Assembly: GCA_016182365.1 (NCBI GenBank)
Contig: JACOXO010000021.1
Span: forward strand, 1-32,981
Source of the DNA: Candidatus Gottesmanbacteria bacterium
Lineage (GTDB): Bacteria > Patescibacteriota > Microgenomatia > JACOXO01
DNA: 32,981 nt
Direction: 5' to 3'
Under the pieces are notes generated by a model that searched no databases, was not told the DNA's origin, and was given only the letters and a program-made list of their open reading frames with translations. Position numbers and translations under genes: made by a program. Numbering within the stretch: the first letter of the stretch is position 1; each line of letters opens with the position of its first letter. Shown piece after piece: positions 17,520 through 25,795 of the stretch.

Positions 17520-18602
17520 ATGAAAGCAATTATCTTTGCTGGAGGTGTAGGGACGAGACTTTGGCCACTGAGCAGAAAGTCATCCCCAAAGCAGTTTGAG
17601 AAAATAATCGGCAATAAATCTACTCTTCAGTTGGCTGTTGAACGGCTTATACCAGAGTTTGAATGGAAAGATATATATATCTCAACTGGCGCAACATACG
17701 TTGATATTGTTGAAAAACAACTTCCTAATGTGCCAAAGCAAAATGTTATCGGGGAGCCTTTGATGAGAGATGTAGGACCAGCAGTCGGGCTAATAACAGC
17801 AATTCTTTATAAACAATCTGCAAAAGTTCCATTAACAATTCTTTGGAGCGATCATCTTGTAGGCAAACAAGACTTATTTAAAAAAATATTAAAAGATGCA
17901 GGACAGTTTATCAGTAAGAACACAAACAAAATAGTTTTTATCGCACAAAAGCCCCGTTTTGCTAGTCAAAATCTTGGCTGGATTGAATACGGTTCGGTTG
18001 TTAACAAAGTAAATGAAACCGGATTGCATTCATTCAAAAGTTTTAAATATAGACCCGATCTTGATTTAGCTAAAGTTTACTTTAATAGTGGACACCATGC
18101 ATGGAATCTTGGTTATTTTGTAACTACGCCTGAATTTTTATGGAAACAATATCAAAAACAAGCGCCGGAAATGTTTGCTCTGATTAAAGAAATTTATGAA
18201 TCTGTTGGTACTAATAAATTTACAGAAATAGTAAACAGATTATATTCAAAATTTGAGAAAATTAATTTCGACAACTTAATTCTTGAAAAAATCAAACCAG
18301 AAGATGCGTTTGTTATATCTGAAAACCTGCAGTGGAGCGATGTAGGGGCGTGGGAAGCTCTTAAAGAGGCTTTGCAAAAACATCAATCGGAAAACATAAC
18401 CTCTGGAAAAGTATTGGTTCAGGATTCTCAGGATAGCCTTATATATAACTACACCAATCAGCTAGTGGTTGCAATTGACCTGGAAGGCCTTTTAGTAGTG
18501 AATACCGGCGATGTTACTTTAGTTGCACACAAAAATTCAGTTCCAAAAATTAAGAAAATTGTTGAGAGTTTTTCAGGTACAGAGAACGAGAAACTGACTT
18601 AA
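17520..18602 (+). CDS. manC: Mannose-1-phosphate guanylyltransferase
   Basis: This enzyme makes GDP-mannose from mannose-1-phosphate and GTP in the cytoplasm and provides donor sugar for the GT4 enzymes around it. The N-terminal nucleotidyltransferase signature FAGGVGTRLWPLSRKSSPKQF is clear. It is followed by WSDHLV, FNSGHHAWNLGYF and SDVGAWEAL, and then a C-terminal beta-helix segment. At 360 residues it matches the single-function type without the fused phosphomannose isomerase cupin found in AlgA/ManC-PMI (about 480 residues). It is 7 bp from the sugar-phosphate transferase gene. Confidence 0.95.
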   Translation: MKAIIFAGGVGTRLWPLSRKSSPKQFEKIIGNKSTLQLAVERLIPEFEWKDIYISTGATYVDIVEKQLPNVPKQNVIGEPLMRDVGPAVGLITAILYKQSAKVPLTILWSDHLVGKQDLFKKILKDAGQFISKNTNKIVFIAQKPRFASQNLGWIEYGSVVNKVNETGLHSFKSFKYRPDLDLAKVYFNSGHHAWNLGYFVTTPEFLWKQYQKQAPEMFALIKEIYESVGTNKFTEIVNRLYSKFEKINFDNLILEKIKPEDAFVISENLQWSDVGAWEALKEALQKHQSENITSGKVLVQDSQDSLIYNYTNQLVVAIDLEGLLVVNTGDVTLVAHKNSVPKIKKIVESFSGTENEKLT

Positions 18603-18609
18603 CTTCATT

Positions 18610-19245
18610 ATGTATTCCTTTGTAAAAAGACTTCTAGATTTACTTGGTTCGATTGTTTTAATGACAATATTTTCGCCAATTATAATTATGACCATGATTG
18701 CTATTAAATTAGATTCACAAGGACCGGTTTTAGCTGATACACCAAAAAGAGTAGGCGAAAACGGGAAGGAATTTAAAATGTATAAATTCAGAACCATGAT
18801 TTTAAACGCCCATTCTATGCTAAGAAGCGATCCAAAATATAAAAATTTATTTGAGCAATACAAGAGAAATAGCTATAAGCTTGTTGATGATCCTAGGGTA
18901 ACGAAAGTGGGAAAGTTTTTAAGAAAACATTCAGTTGATGAAATACCTCAATTTCTGAATGTTTTTAAAGGTGATATGAGTTTAGTTGGGCCCCGGGCAT
19001 ATTATCCTGATGAATTAGTAGATCAGCAGAAGAAATATCCGCAAACCAGAAAACTGGTTAAAGAGGTGCTATCGGTAAAGCCAGGCATAACAGGAGCTTG
19101 GCAGGTATCTGGAAGAAGCGAGGTAAATTTTGATAAGCGTATTGCTCTTGATGCACAATATGTTAGACGAAAGTCAATAATATATGATATAAAAATATTA
19201 CTGCGTACTCCCTGGGCTATGGTTTCGGGGAAAGGCGCGGTGTAA
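18610..19245 (+). CDS. Polyprenyl-phosphate sugar-phosphate transferase (WcaJ/RfbP family)
   Basis: This monotopic phosphoglycosyl transferase moves a sugar-1-phosphate onto undecaprenyl phosphate and so starts glycan assembly. It has an N-terminal re-entrant membrane helix (LLDLLGSIVLMTIFSPIIIM), the KMYKFRTM motif, the catalytic Asp-Glu in SVDEIPQFLNVFKGDMSLVGPR, and KPGITGAWQVSGR near the end. At 211 residues it is the short form without the extra N-terminal membrane domain. It lies between manC and a DUF4012 gene, with short spacing on both sides. Confidence 0.95.
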   Translation: MYSFVKRLLDLLGSIVLMTIFSPIIIMTMIAIKLDSQGPVLADTPKRVGENGKEFKMYKFRTMILNAHSMLRSDPKYKNLFEQYKRNSYKLVDDPRVTKVGKFLRKHSVDEIPQFLNVFKGDMSLVGPRAYYPDELVDQQKKYPQTRKLVKEVLSVKPGITGAWQVSGRSEVNFDKRIALDAQYVRRKSIIYDIKILLRTPWAMVSGKGAV

Positions 19246-19249
19246 ATAT

Positions 19250-21193
19250 ATGAAAGACGGATTTGACAAAATTGACATTAAAAGCACCTCTATGAAGAAA
19301 AAAACAAAAAGTCCCGACGCAAAGGTCGGGATCCCGACCCGAAGGCGTCGGGGAAAAATATCTAAATGGTTAATTCCAGTTTTAATCGTTATTTTTATTG
19401 CTCTTGGTTTTACCGGTTTTCAGGTAAGCTCTGTGTACAGACAAGGCAAAAAAACTCAGGCAAGTGCAGAGTTGGCGATTCAGACGATCAGAGACCAGAA
19501 TATTGATGCCGCAAAAGATGCCCTTATAACTACAAAAGAGGACCTAACCAAAACCAGACAATTGTATGCTGGGCTACTTTTACCTAAATATACTCCTATA
19601 GTCAGAAGTTACTATCTGGATGGAGAGCATTTGATGACTGCAGCAGATGCCGGATTAGACGCAGGTATTATTACAACCGAAGCAATTATTCCTTATGCCG
19701 ATCTTTTGGGTCTTAAGGGTGAGAGCAAATTTGTTTCGGGATCGGCGGATGAACGTATTCAAACAGCTGTTCAGACTCTTGATAAATTGACTCCCAAACT
19801 GGGTGATATAGCCGAGAAAATCAAAATAGTTAACCAAAATTTTGATAAAATCAACCCAAATAGGTATCCGGAAAAAATTGGCAATAGAGAGATTAGACCC
19901 AAACTTCTGGCTGCCAAAACTACCATAAATAATCTAAGTGAACTTTTCTTAAATGCAAGACCCCTTCTAGAGAACTTACCTAGCCTTTTGGGTGAACCTA
20001 CCCCAAAAAGATATCTTATTATATTCCAAAATGATAAAGAGCTTCGTCCCACCGGCGGTTTTATAACTGCCTATGCAATTTTCAAACTGGAAAAGGGAAA
20101 ACCTATTGTAGAAACTGCAGATGATATCTATAAACTTGATGAAAAAAATACGGCAAAAATATCACCTCCGGAGCAGTTTATTAAAAATCTGAAAGTTTTC
20201 AATCTCAATCTTAGAGATAGCAACTTCGATCCAGACTTTAAAGACTCGATGCAGAGATTTGAAGAAATGTATAATAATATTCCCGGAACAACTCCTGTTG
20301 ATGGTGTAATTGCTGTTGACACTCATGTGTTAGTTGAGGCCATGAAGATTTTAGGACCAATTCCTGCATATGGAACCAATTTTACAGTGGATATTGATCC
20401 TAGATGCGATTGTCCTCAGGTTATTTATGAGTTGGAAGATTATGCTGGAAGAAGAGTGGCATATATAAGGGAGGACAGGAAAGATATTATCGGGGTTCTT
20501 TTGTACCAGATTATGCAGAAAGCCTTGGGTGTTTCTCCTTCTCAATATTGGGGCAAGCTTTTCCAGATGGTTTTATCTGAGTTTGAGCAAAAACATATCC
20601 TTGTTTATCTTACTAACACTGACGCTCAGCAAAGTTTAGAGGCATTAAATTTTGCAGGAAGAATGATTGATTCACCTCAAGAAGACTATCTTCATATTAA
20701 TGATGCCAACTTAGGAGGAGCCAAATCCAATCTTTTTGTCAGACAGTCAGTTAAACAGGATTTTGAAAAACAGGGTGACGGGTCAATTGTCAAAACAGTA
20801 ACAATATCGTATAAAAATCCAGAACCTGGTTCCCCTGGTTGTAATCTAGAAGCAGGAGGACTTTGTCTAAATGGTCCAATGAAAAACTGGTTGAGAGTTT
20901 ACGTACCTAAAGGATCAGAACTAATAGATTTCGAAGGTTCTAGCGATGCACCAATTGTTTCGGAAGCTTATAACAGGACATTATTTGAAGGTTTGACAAC
21001 AGTTAATCCTGAAGGAGTTGCTACTGTAACAATTAAGTATAAATTACCTCAATCAGTTAGTGGTGATAAATTTTCAGAATATATCCAAAAACAGCCAGGT
21101 ACAGACAATAATGAATACATAACTCTTGTTAATGGAAATGAAGTTGACATATTTAACCTAACCAAAGATACTATAAAAGAGATTAAATTATAA
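19250..21193 (+). CDS. DUF4012 membrane protein with palindromic-element tail
   Basis: This 647-residue protein has a basic cytoplasmic N-tail, one membrane helix at about 41-60 (LIPVLIVIFIALGFTGF) and a large extracytoplasmic part. The block TPKRYLIIFQNDKELRPTGGF is the hallmark of DUF4012, which is common in CPR bacteria and Actinobacteria near glycan genes; its function is not known. Residues about 21-35 (SPDAKVGIPTRRRRG) come from the 42-bp double-hairpin element, just before the helix. ATG 19250 follows the previous stop by 4 bp; M15 is an alternative start. A role in envelope glycan attachment is only inferred from position. Confidence 0.88.
   Translation: MKDGFDKIDIKSTSMKKKTKSPDAKVGIPTRRRRGKISKWLIPVLIVIFIALGFTGFQVSSVYRQGKKTQASAELAIQTIRDQNIDAAKDALITTKEDLTKTRQLYAGLLLPKYTPIVRSYYLDGEHLMTAADAGLDAGIITTEAIIPYADLLGLKGESKFVSGSADERIQTAVQTLDKLTPKLGDIAEKIKIVNQNFDKINPNRYPEKIGNREIRPKLLAAKTTINNLSELFLNARPLLENLPSLLGEPTPKRYLIIFQNDKELRPTGGFITAYAIFKLEKGKPIVETADDIYKLDEKNTAKISPPEQFIKNLKVFNLNLRDSNFDPDFKDSMQRFEEMYNNIPGTTPVDGVIAVDTHVLVEAMKILGPIPAYGTNFTVDIDPRCDCPQVIYELEDYAGRRVAYIREDRKDIIGVLLYQIMQKALGVSPSQYWGKLFQMVLSEFEQKHILVYLTNTDAQQSLEALNFAGRMIDSPQEDYLHINDANLGGAKSNLFVRQSVKQDFEKQGDGSIVKTVTISYKNPEPGSPGCNLEAGGLCLNGPMKNWLRVYVPKGSELIDFEGSSDAPIVSEAYNRTLFEGLTTVNPEGVATVTIKYKLPQSVSGDKFSEYIQKQPGTDNNEYITLVNGNEVDIFNLTKDTIKEIKL
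19312..19353 (+). repeat. In-frame 42-bp double-hairpin element, copy 2
   Basis: This copy has the same layout as copy 1: TCCCGAC/GTCGGGA with a 6-nt loop, then TCCCGAC/GTCGGGG with an 8-nt loop, closing with a T-G wobble. It is read in phase 2, giving PDAKVGIPTRRRRG. It has no stop in any of the six frames. Flanks are A-rich, and no clear target-site duplication is visible. Confidence 0.85.
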
Positions 21194-21197
21194 GCTT

Positions 21198-21755
21198 ATG
21201 AAATTTACTCAAGTTAATGCAATCGTTTTAAAACGGGTAAATGTTGGTGAGGCGGATAGGATTTTAGTTGTTTATTCAAAAGAGTTGGGGAAAATAAAAG
21301 TTATAGCTAAGGGAGTAAGGAAGATTACTTCAAGAAGAGCGGCCCATCTTGAAGTTTTTTCCCAAGTTAATATGATTATCAGGAACTCCAAAACACTTCC
21401 ATATGTGGGAGAAGTTTCTTCATTATATTCATTCACTACCCTTCATAAGAGTTTTAGGAAAATTGCCATAGCATACCATCTGTCTGAAATACTTGATAGG
21501 ATTCTACCTAGCCATGAGAAAAATGAATACGTTTATAATATGTTTGCCAGTTTCTTAAAAGCTCTTGATAAAGAAAGCGCAAATGAGACTGTCCGTTCAA
21601 ATGTAAGATATTTTGTCCATGATATGCTGTCACATCTTGGTTATCTTAAGAAAACCAGTCAATTCACTTACAGTCAGCTTTTGGGAGAAGTTGAAAGCGT
21701 TATCGAACGCCCCCTGGCAACAGTAAACCTCCTGCACACAATCTCAAGATCATAA
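21198..21755 (+). CDS. recO: DNA repair protein RecO, short form
   Basis: RecO works with RecR and RecF to load RecA on SSB-coated single-stranded DNA. The N-terminal OB-fold is clear (NAIVLKRVNVGEADRILVVYSKELGKIKVIAKGVRK), followed by EVFSQVNMIIRNSKTLPYV and a helical domain. It is 185 residues against roughly 240 for typical RecO and contains no cysteine, so the usual C-terminal zinc finger is absent. It starts 4 bp after the DUF4012 gene and is probably read through from the manC unit. No frameshift is obvious at its end. Confidence 0.9.
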   Translation: MKFTQVNAIVLKRVNVGEADRILVVYSKELGKIKVIAKGVRKITSRRAAHLEVFSQVNMIIRNSKTLPYVGEVSSLYSFTTLHKSFRKIAIAYHLSEILDRILPSHEKNEYVYNMFASFLKALDKESANETVRSNVRYFVHDMLSHLGYLKKTSQFTYSQLLGEVESVIERPLATVNLLHTISRS

Positions 21756-21771
21756 TAAATTAAACCTATAG

Positions 21772-21800
21772 TTGTTATTTCTCTAATTAATTTATATAAT
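21772..21800 (+). promoter_or_regulatory. Promoter of the HExxH protein gene
   Basis: TTGTTA, a 17-bp spacer and a perfect TATAAT give a predicted transcription start near 21807, about 7 nt before the ATG at 21814. An overlapping TATACT at 21802-21807 would make it fully leaderless. Confidence 0.6.
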
Positions 21801-21813
21801 TTATACTTCTTGT

Positions 21814-23730
21814 ATGGCTGTTACTAAAGAGACTATTCAACAAGTTCGAAAAATGCCTCACATTTTAGGCAGAATTAGAAATGAAGTATTATTTCTTGAA
21901 CCTGAAAAAACTGAACCGGCAGTTGAGGGTATATTAAATGAAGAAAACTACACTTTATCTAAAAGACAAAAAAATGTTTTAGAAACTGGTCTGCCTTTAT
22001 TTATTCATGATAGAGAAGGGTTAGAGGATGTTTTGAGTGATGGAAGAAAATACCAAGAGATTAGAACAAGAGTAGGTATCAAGCATAAATTAAGAAAATA
22101 TAGTAGAGTCGGCAAAGATTTTCATCCCACATCAATTACATTTGTACTTGATCCTGAAAATTTTAAAACAGCATGGAATGAATCAAATGATTATGCATCT
22201 GAATCTGATGCAATTGGTTTTACAAACAGAACATACTCAATTCCTTATAATGGCTATGAAATTAGGTATTCTTTCCGGGATGGTAGCGCGTCAAACAGTT
22301 CAGCTTCTGATCACGAGAACCAGCACGTTTTAAATAGATACGTCCATCCACATCTTTTAAATACCGATTTTTTTGATACTGATTTGTCAAAGGCTAGCGA
22401 GAGCTTTTGGAATGTAAAAGATAGAAGAAGTTTTAATCGAACTCTTAAATATCTATCTTTTCATCAATTATATAATTATCTTGATGAGCTTACAGCAACG
22501 TCATTAAAAAGAAATTCAGTTCTTTCGCAATTTATAGGTGATAAGAAATGCTACTATGGAAAAATCCATAGTGACCGAATTCTTGCCTTACGTAGAGGAC
22601 TTCCAAACCGAGGACTTGAAAGGCTGTTTTGGGAGAAAATGATTCATGACGAAAATAAAATATTACAGCACAAAATTAAATTTATTGACAGAGAATATGA
22701 CTGGCTTAGATATGATCGTAGACTCACTGATGAAGTCACAAATATCTTACAAAGTTTAACGCCAAATAGAGCCTATCTTATAAAATTATTCACTACTAAG
22801 ACTATTTCAGAATTAGATATTTATAGATGGGCACGAGAGTATTTTAATGATTGGCAGCCAAAAGATTCTATAGAAAAGAGATTAGATCTGACTAATTTTT
22901 TAAATAATAGTTTTTTAAATACTACTGAAGGAACGGAAGTTGAGGATGTTGAGAGTTTTTCTAAAGTATTTGCTGGCAGAGTTTTAACTCATAAAAACGA
23001 TATACTTTCATCACAATCAGTTGGAAATGAGTCATTTGATTTCAGTTTCAAACCATTTGATGTTAGTCAAATTGAAGATGTTGTTAGTGTAGTTAAGGAT
23101 GCATCTGTAAATATGTTTAATCTTATTCGTGATGACTACATTCCCTTTATTGATCAGCAAAATTTATCAGGAGAAGAAAACCAAGATGTAAAATTCAATT
23201 TTTTTAGAGAAAACTTAAAGCCTGATTTTGTCTTCTATCTTTTTGTTGAAGGTTATGAAACCGTAATGAATCAAGTTACGGATGATTTAGTAAGGTCGAT
23301 GAATAATCCAGAAGATAAAGCGAGGTTTAAGGATATAGTAGGGTATGAACAGGAAATGTTAGCAAGAAGAGCATTAGAAATTGATGATGCAACTGAAGAT
23401 ATGCTTTCAGTTTTTAAAAAGTCAGAAGTTATTGATTTTGATCAATTGTTTGCACCAGGTTATAGAAAAAAGGATGAGACATATCAGAATATGCTGCAAG
23501 CAATTATTAACAAACCCACAGATATTGGAAAACTGGCTCCACATATTACACGTGAGCAGGCAGTAAAATTTGCGTCTTTTATTCTTAGATTATTAATATG
23601 GTCGCAAGAAAAAAGTTTGGTTTCTGACAATGATCAAAATGAATTAAAAAAATACATTAAATTAATGAGACAGAAGAGGATTTTACCAACAATATTTGAA
23701 TCCTTATCAGACTCTCTTTCTATTAATTAA
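21814..23730 (+). CDS. Large unknown protein with HExxH metallopeptidase-like motif
   Basis: This 638-residue soluble protein has no signal peptide or clear membrane helix. The sequence SASDHENQHVLNRYV contains HENQH (His167-His171), which fits the zinc-binding HExxH of metallopeptidases. About 54 residues later NYLDELTATS (Glu225) could supply a third zinc ligand, as in gluzincins. It is preceded by a beta-rich stretch (TSITFVLDPENF, YEIRYSFRDG). The rest is helical and unrecognised. It has its own promoter and stands between recO and glyS without overlap. The peptidase idea rests on these motifs only; a family match is needed. Confidence 0.6.
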   Translation: MAVTKETIQQVRKMPHILGRIRNEVLFLEPEKTEPAVEGILNEENYTLSKRQKNVLETGLPLFIHDREGLEDVLSDGRKYQEIRTRVGIKHKLRKYSRVGKDFHPTSITFVLDPENFKTAWNESNDYASESDAIGFTNRTYSIPYNGYEIRYSFRDGSASNSSASDHENQHVLNRYVHPHLLNTDFFDTDLSKASESFWNVKDRRSFNRTLKYLSFHQLYNYLDELTATSLKRNSVLSQFIGDKKCYYGKIHSDRILALRRGLPNRGLERLFWEKMIHDENKILQHKIKFIDREYDWLRYDRRLTDEVTNILQSLTPNRAYLIKLFTTKTISELDIYRWAREYFNDWQPKDSIEKRLDLTNFLNNSFLNTTEGTEVEDVESFSKVFAGRVLTHKNDILSSQSVGNESFDFSFKPFDVSQIEDVVSVVKDASVNMFNLIRDDYIPFIDQQNLSGEENQDVKFNFFRENLKPDFVFYLFVEGYETVMNQVTDDLVRSMNNPEDKARFKDIVGYEQEMLARRALEIDDATEDMLSVFKKSEVIDFDQLFAPGYRKKDETYQNMLQAIINKPTDIGKLAPHITREQAVKFASFILRLLIWSQEKSLVSDNDQNELKKYIKLMRQKRILPTIFESLSDSLSIN

Positions 23731-23750
23731 ATGTTCTTTTAATATTTTTC

Positions 23751-23759
23751 TGCTACAAT
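23751..23759 (+). promoter_or_regulatory. Extended -10 promoter of glyS
   Basis: TGC followed by TACAAT is an extended -10 ending 11 nt before the ATG at 23771. The leader would be about 5 nt and contains AAGG. No good -35 box is seen, which is common with extended -10 promoters. Confidence 0.55.
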
Positions 23760-23770
23760 ATAAGGCAACG

Positions 23771-25051
23771 ATGGATAAGATTGTCGCTTTAACTAAAAGA
23801 CGGGGATTTGTTTATCCTTCCTCAAGTATCTACGGTGGGTTTGGGGGCTTCTGGGATTTTGGTCCTTTAGGAGTTGAACTTAAAAACCAAATTAAAAAAC
23901 TTTGGTGGGATACGTTTGTCCGCAACAGGTCTGATATGTACGGACTTGATTCCAGTATTATTTTAAATCCTAAAGTATGGGAAGCAAGCGGTCATACAGG
24001 TCCTGGTTTTGCAGATCCACTCCGGGAATGTAAAAAATGTCATCACAGGTTTAGAGAAGAAGATCTTAAGAAAGATTCCTGTCCTGATTGTGGTGGCGAT
24101 CTTATGTCTCCTCGTTCATTTAATATTCTGGTTAAAACTTTTATAGGATCTGTTGAAGATACTAAAGCAACAGCCTATTTAAGAGGAGAAACAGCTCAGG
24201 GTATTTTTATTAATTTTAAAAACATTTTTGATGCCTTTCATCCAAAACTTCCATTTGGTATAGCCCAGATTGGTAAAGCATTTAGAAACGAGATAACACC
24301 TGGTAACTTTTTCTTTAGAAGCCGGGAGTTTGAACAAATGGAAATTGAATATTTTGTCGATCCCACTTTAGCCACTTCGGAATTTGAGAAATGGGTTAAA
24401 CAAGTTTTTGATTGGTTTATATTATTAGGTTTAAAAAAAGAAAATCTAAGATTTTTCAAACATCCTCAGGAAAAATTAGCGCATTACTCAAAGGCTACTA
24501 CGGATATTGAGTATAAATTTCCTTTTGGCTGGAGTGAGTTTCAGGGAACTGCAAATAGAGGAGATTTTGATTTAATGCAACACAGCAAATATTCAGGTAA
24601 AGAATTAATGTATCAATTTCAGGATGGAAAAAAGATTTTTCCTTATGTAATTGAACCATCATTTGGAGTCGAGAGATTAATGTTAGCTTTACTTGTTGAT
24701 GCTTATTATGAAGACACCAGTAATAAAAGGGTAGTTCTTAAACTTAGCCCTAAAGTATCACCATATCAAGTAGCCGTATTTCCTCTTCTTGCAAATAAGC
24801 CGGAGTTGGTTGATAAAGCACAGGTCGTATTTAATAATTTAAGAAAAAAATACAGAGTAATATTTGATGGCAGAGGCAATATTGGCAAGAGATATTTTGC
24901 TCAGGATGAGATTGGTACACCATATTGCGTTACAGTTGATTTTGATACACTGGAGGATAATTCGGTTACTGTAAGAGATAGAGACACAACTAAACAGGAC
25001 AGGGTATCTATTACAAAACTTGACGAATATCTCAATAATAAGTTATTCTAA
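23771..25051 (+). CDS. glyS: Glycyl-tRNA synthetase, class II dimeric type
   Basis: The enzyme charges tRNA-Gly. The 426-residue single chain is the alpha2 type and not the bacterial alpha/beta tetramer. It has LTKRRGFVYPSSSIYGG at the N-terminus, a zinc-binding pair of CxxC motifs (CKKC and CPDC), and RGETAQGIF. Class II motif 2 lies in FRNEITPGNFFFRSREFEQ and motif 3 in PSFGVERLMLALL. A C-terminal anticodon-binding domain contains GRGNIGKRYFAQDEIGTPY. The start is ATG 23771 (MDKIVALTKRRG); the track's 23696 start would add 25 residues unlike the family and overlap the previous gene. Confidence 0.96.
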   Translation: MDKIVALTKRRGFVYPSSSIYGGFGGFWDFGPLGVELKNQIKKLWWDTFVRNRSDMYGLDSSIILNPKVWEASGHTGPGFADPLRECKKCHHRFREEDLKKDSCPDCGGDLMSPRSFNILVKTFIGSVEDTKATAYLRGETAQGIFINFKNIFDAFHPKLPFGIAQIGKAFRNEITPGNFFFRSREFEQMEIEYFVDPTLATSEFEKWVKQVFDWFILLGLKKENLRFFKHPQEKLAHYSKATTDIEYKFPFGWSEFQGTANRGDFDLMQHSKYSGKELMYQFQDGKKIFPYVIEPSFGVERLMLALLVDAYYEDTSNKRVVLKLSPKVSPYQVAVFPLLANKPELVDKAQVVFNNLRKKYRVIFDGRGNIGKRYFAQDEIGTPYCVTVDFDTLEDNSVTVRDRDTTKQDRVSITKLDEYLNNKLF

Positions 25052-25056
25052 ATATT

Positions 25057-25623
25057 ATGGATAAAGATAAAAAACCGGTTGAAAATAAGCCAAATCAGAT
25101 AAAACATGAGCATAAATCTGAGACCAATATCCCTGTTCAGGAGCCTATTCTCCATGAAGAACAACCTAAAAAGAAAAATCCTTTAATTATTATTGCAATT
25201 GTTGTTATTGTTTTGGGTCTGCTTTGGGGAGGAGCAAGAATACTAGGTATCGGAGGTGGATCTGGTTCTAACGGTCCGGCACCAACCGCAACTCCATTTT
25301 TACCACCAGCAGATCCTAACATTGTAGTTGAACTTATTCCTCTTACTACAGGTCAGACAGTTGATCTTAGAATAAGTAAGATCCCAGCAGATATAACTTC
25401 AGTTGAATATGAATTAAAATATAAGACAGATAAGCTACCTCAGGGTGTATCAGGAACAGCTCAGGTTGAGGATGGTAGAGTGACCCGTGAGCTTACACTT
25501 GGAACATGTTCAAGTGGTGCATGTAAGTACCACACAATTCCAGATGGTAAAGGCATGCTTACAATTAAATTTAATTCTTCAAAAGGTGCTACCCGCTTCC
25601 AAAAAGAATTCAAGCTTTTTTAA
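25057..25623 (+). CDS. Single-pass membrane protein, unknown
   Basis: The 188-residue protein has a charged cytoplasmic N-terminus of about 45 residues, one membrane helix (PLIIIAIVVIVLGLLWGGARIL), a Gly/Pro/Thr-rich linker (GGGSGSNGPAPTATPFLPP) and an extracytoplasmic beta-rich domain. That domain ends with a Cys pair in CSSGACKYHTIPDG, which could form a disulfide. The family is not recognised; the outer domain might be Ig- or fibronectin-like. It starts 5 bp after glyS and is probably co-transcribed with it. Confidence 0.7.
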   Translation: MDKDKKPVENKPNQIKHEHKSETNIPVQEPILHEEQPKKKNPLIIIAIVVIVLGLLWGGARILGIGGGSGSNGPAPTATPFLPPADPNIVVELIPLTTGQTVDLRISKIPADITSVEYELKYKTDKLPQGVSGTAQVEDGRVTRELTLGTCSSGACKYHTIPDGKGMLTIKFNSSKGATRFQKEFKLF

Positions 25624-25636
25624 AGTTATCTGTCTC

Positions 25637-25664
25637 TTGTAAATGATAAATTTTATGCTAGAAT
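25637..25664 (+). promoter_or_regulatory. Promoter of the small RNA
   Basis: TTGTAA, a 16-bp spacer and an extended -10 TGC-TAGAAT. The expected start, 7 nt after the -10, is position 25671, which is exactly the first base of the outer stem of the RNA. Confidence 0.65.
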
Positions 25665-25670
25665 AGTTAT

Positions 25671-25737
25671 AGTCGAGCTAAAAGCGTACCCTCGCCGTAA
25701 AAGCGGAGAGTGAGGACGATACAGCTTGACTTTTTTT
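25671..25737 (+). ncRNA. Candidate structured small RNA with built-in terminator
   Basis: About 67 nt between the 25057 gene and a convergent minus-strand gene. The 5' end AGTCGAGCT pairs with AGCTTGACT near the 3' end (9 bp with one G-T), and seven Ts follow directly, so the first and last bases form the terminator stem. Inside, CCTC pairs with GAGG, and CCG/CGG closes the loop TAAAAG. The 8-mer TAAAAGCG occurs twice (25679-25686 and 25698-25705). No meaningful ORF fits in it. It does not match SRP, 6S, tmRNA or any riboswitch I know. Confidence 0.6.
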
Positions 25738-25760
25738 ATTTAAGCATAAATTTTCTAACC

Positions 25761-25794
25761 TTTTGTTCTAATGTTTCGAAACATAGAAACAAAA
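25761..25794. repeat. 34-bp inverted repeat with TTCGAA centre
   Basis: Two 17-bp arms meet without a spacer and match at 14 of 17 positions, with three mismatched bases in the middle of each arm. The core ATGTTTCGAAACAT (25771-25784) is perfect and nearly identical to the palindrome at 358-371. It lies just after the GNAT gene stop on the minus strand. No T-run follows the stem on either strand, so it is not a normal terminator. It could be a protein-binding site or an RNA 3'-end hairpin. Confidence 0.55.
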
Positions 25795-25795
25795 C

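Noticed and set aside
18573-18863. 96-residue minus-strand ORF
   Set aside because: It is the antisense shadow of the clearly coding sugar-phosphate transferase gene.
25671-25737. Twister-like ribozyme, suggested by TAAAAG-CGGAG
   Set aside because: The resemblance is short, and I could not place the conserved core and pseudoknots. The terminator-linked outer stem and promoter fit a small RNA better.
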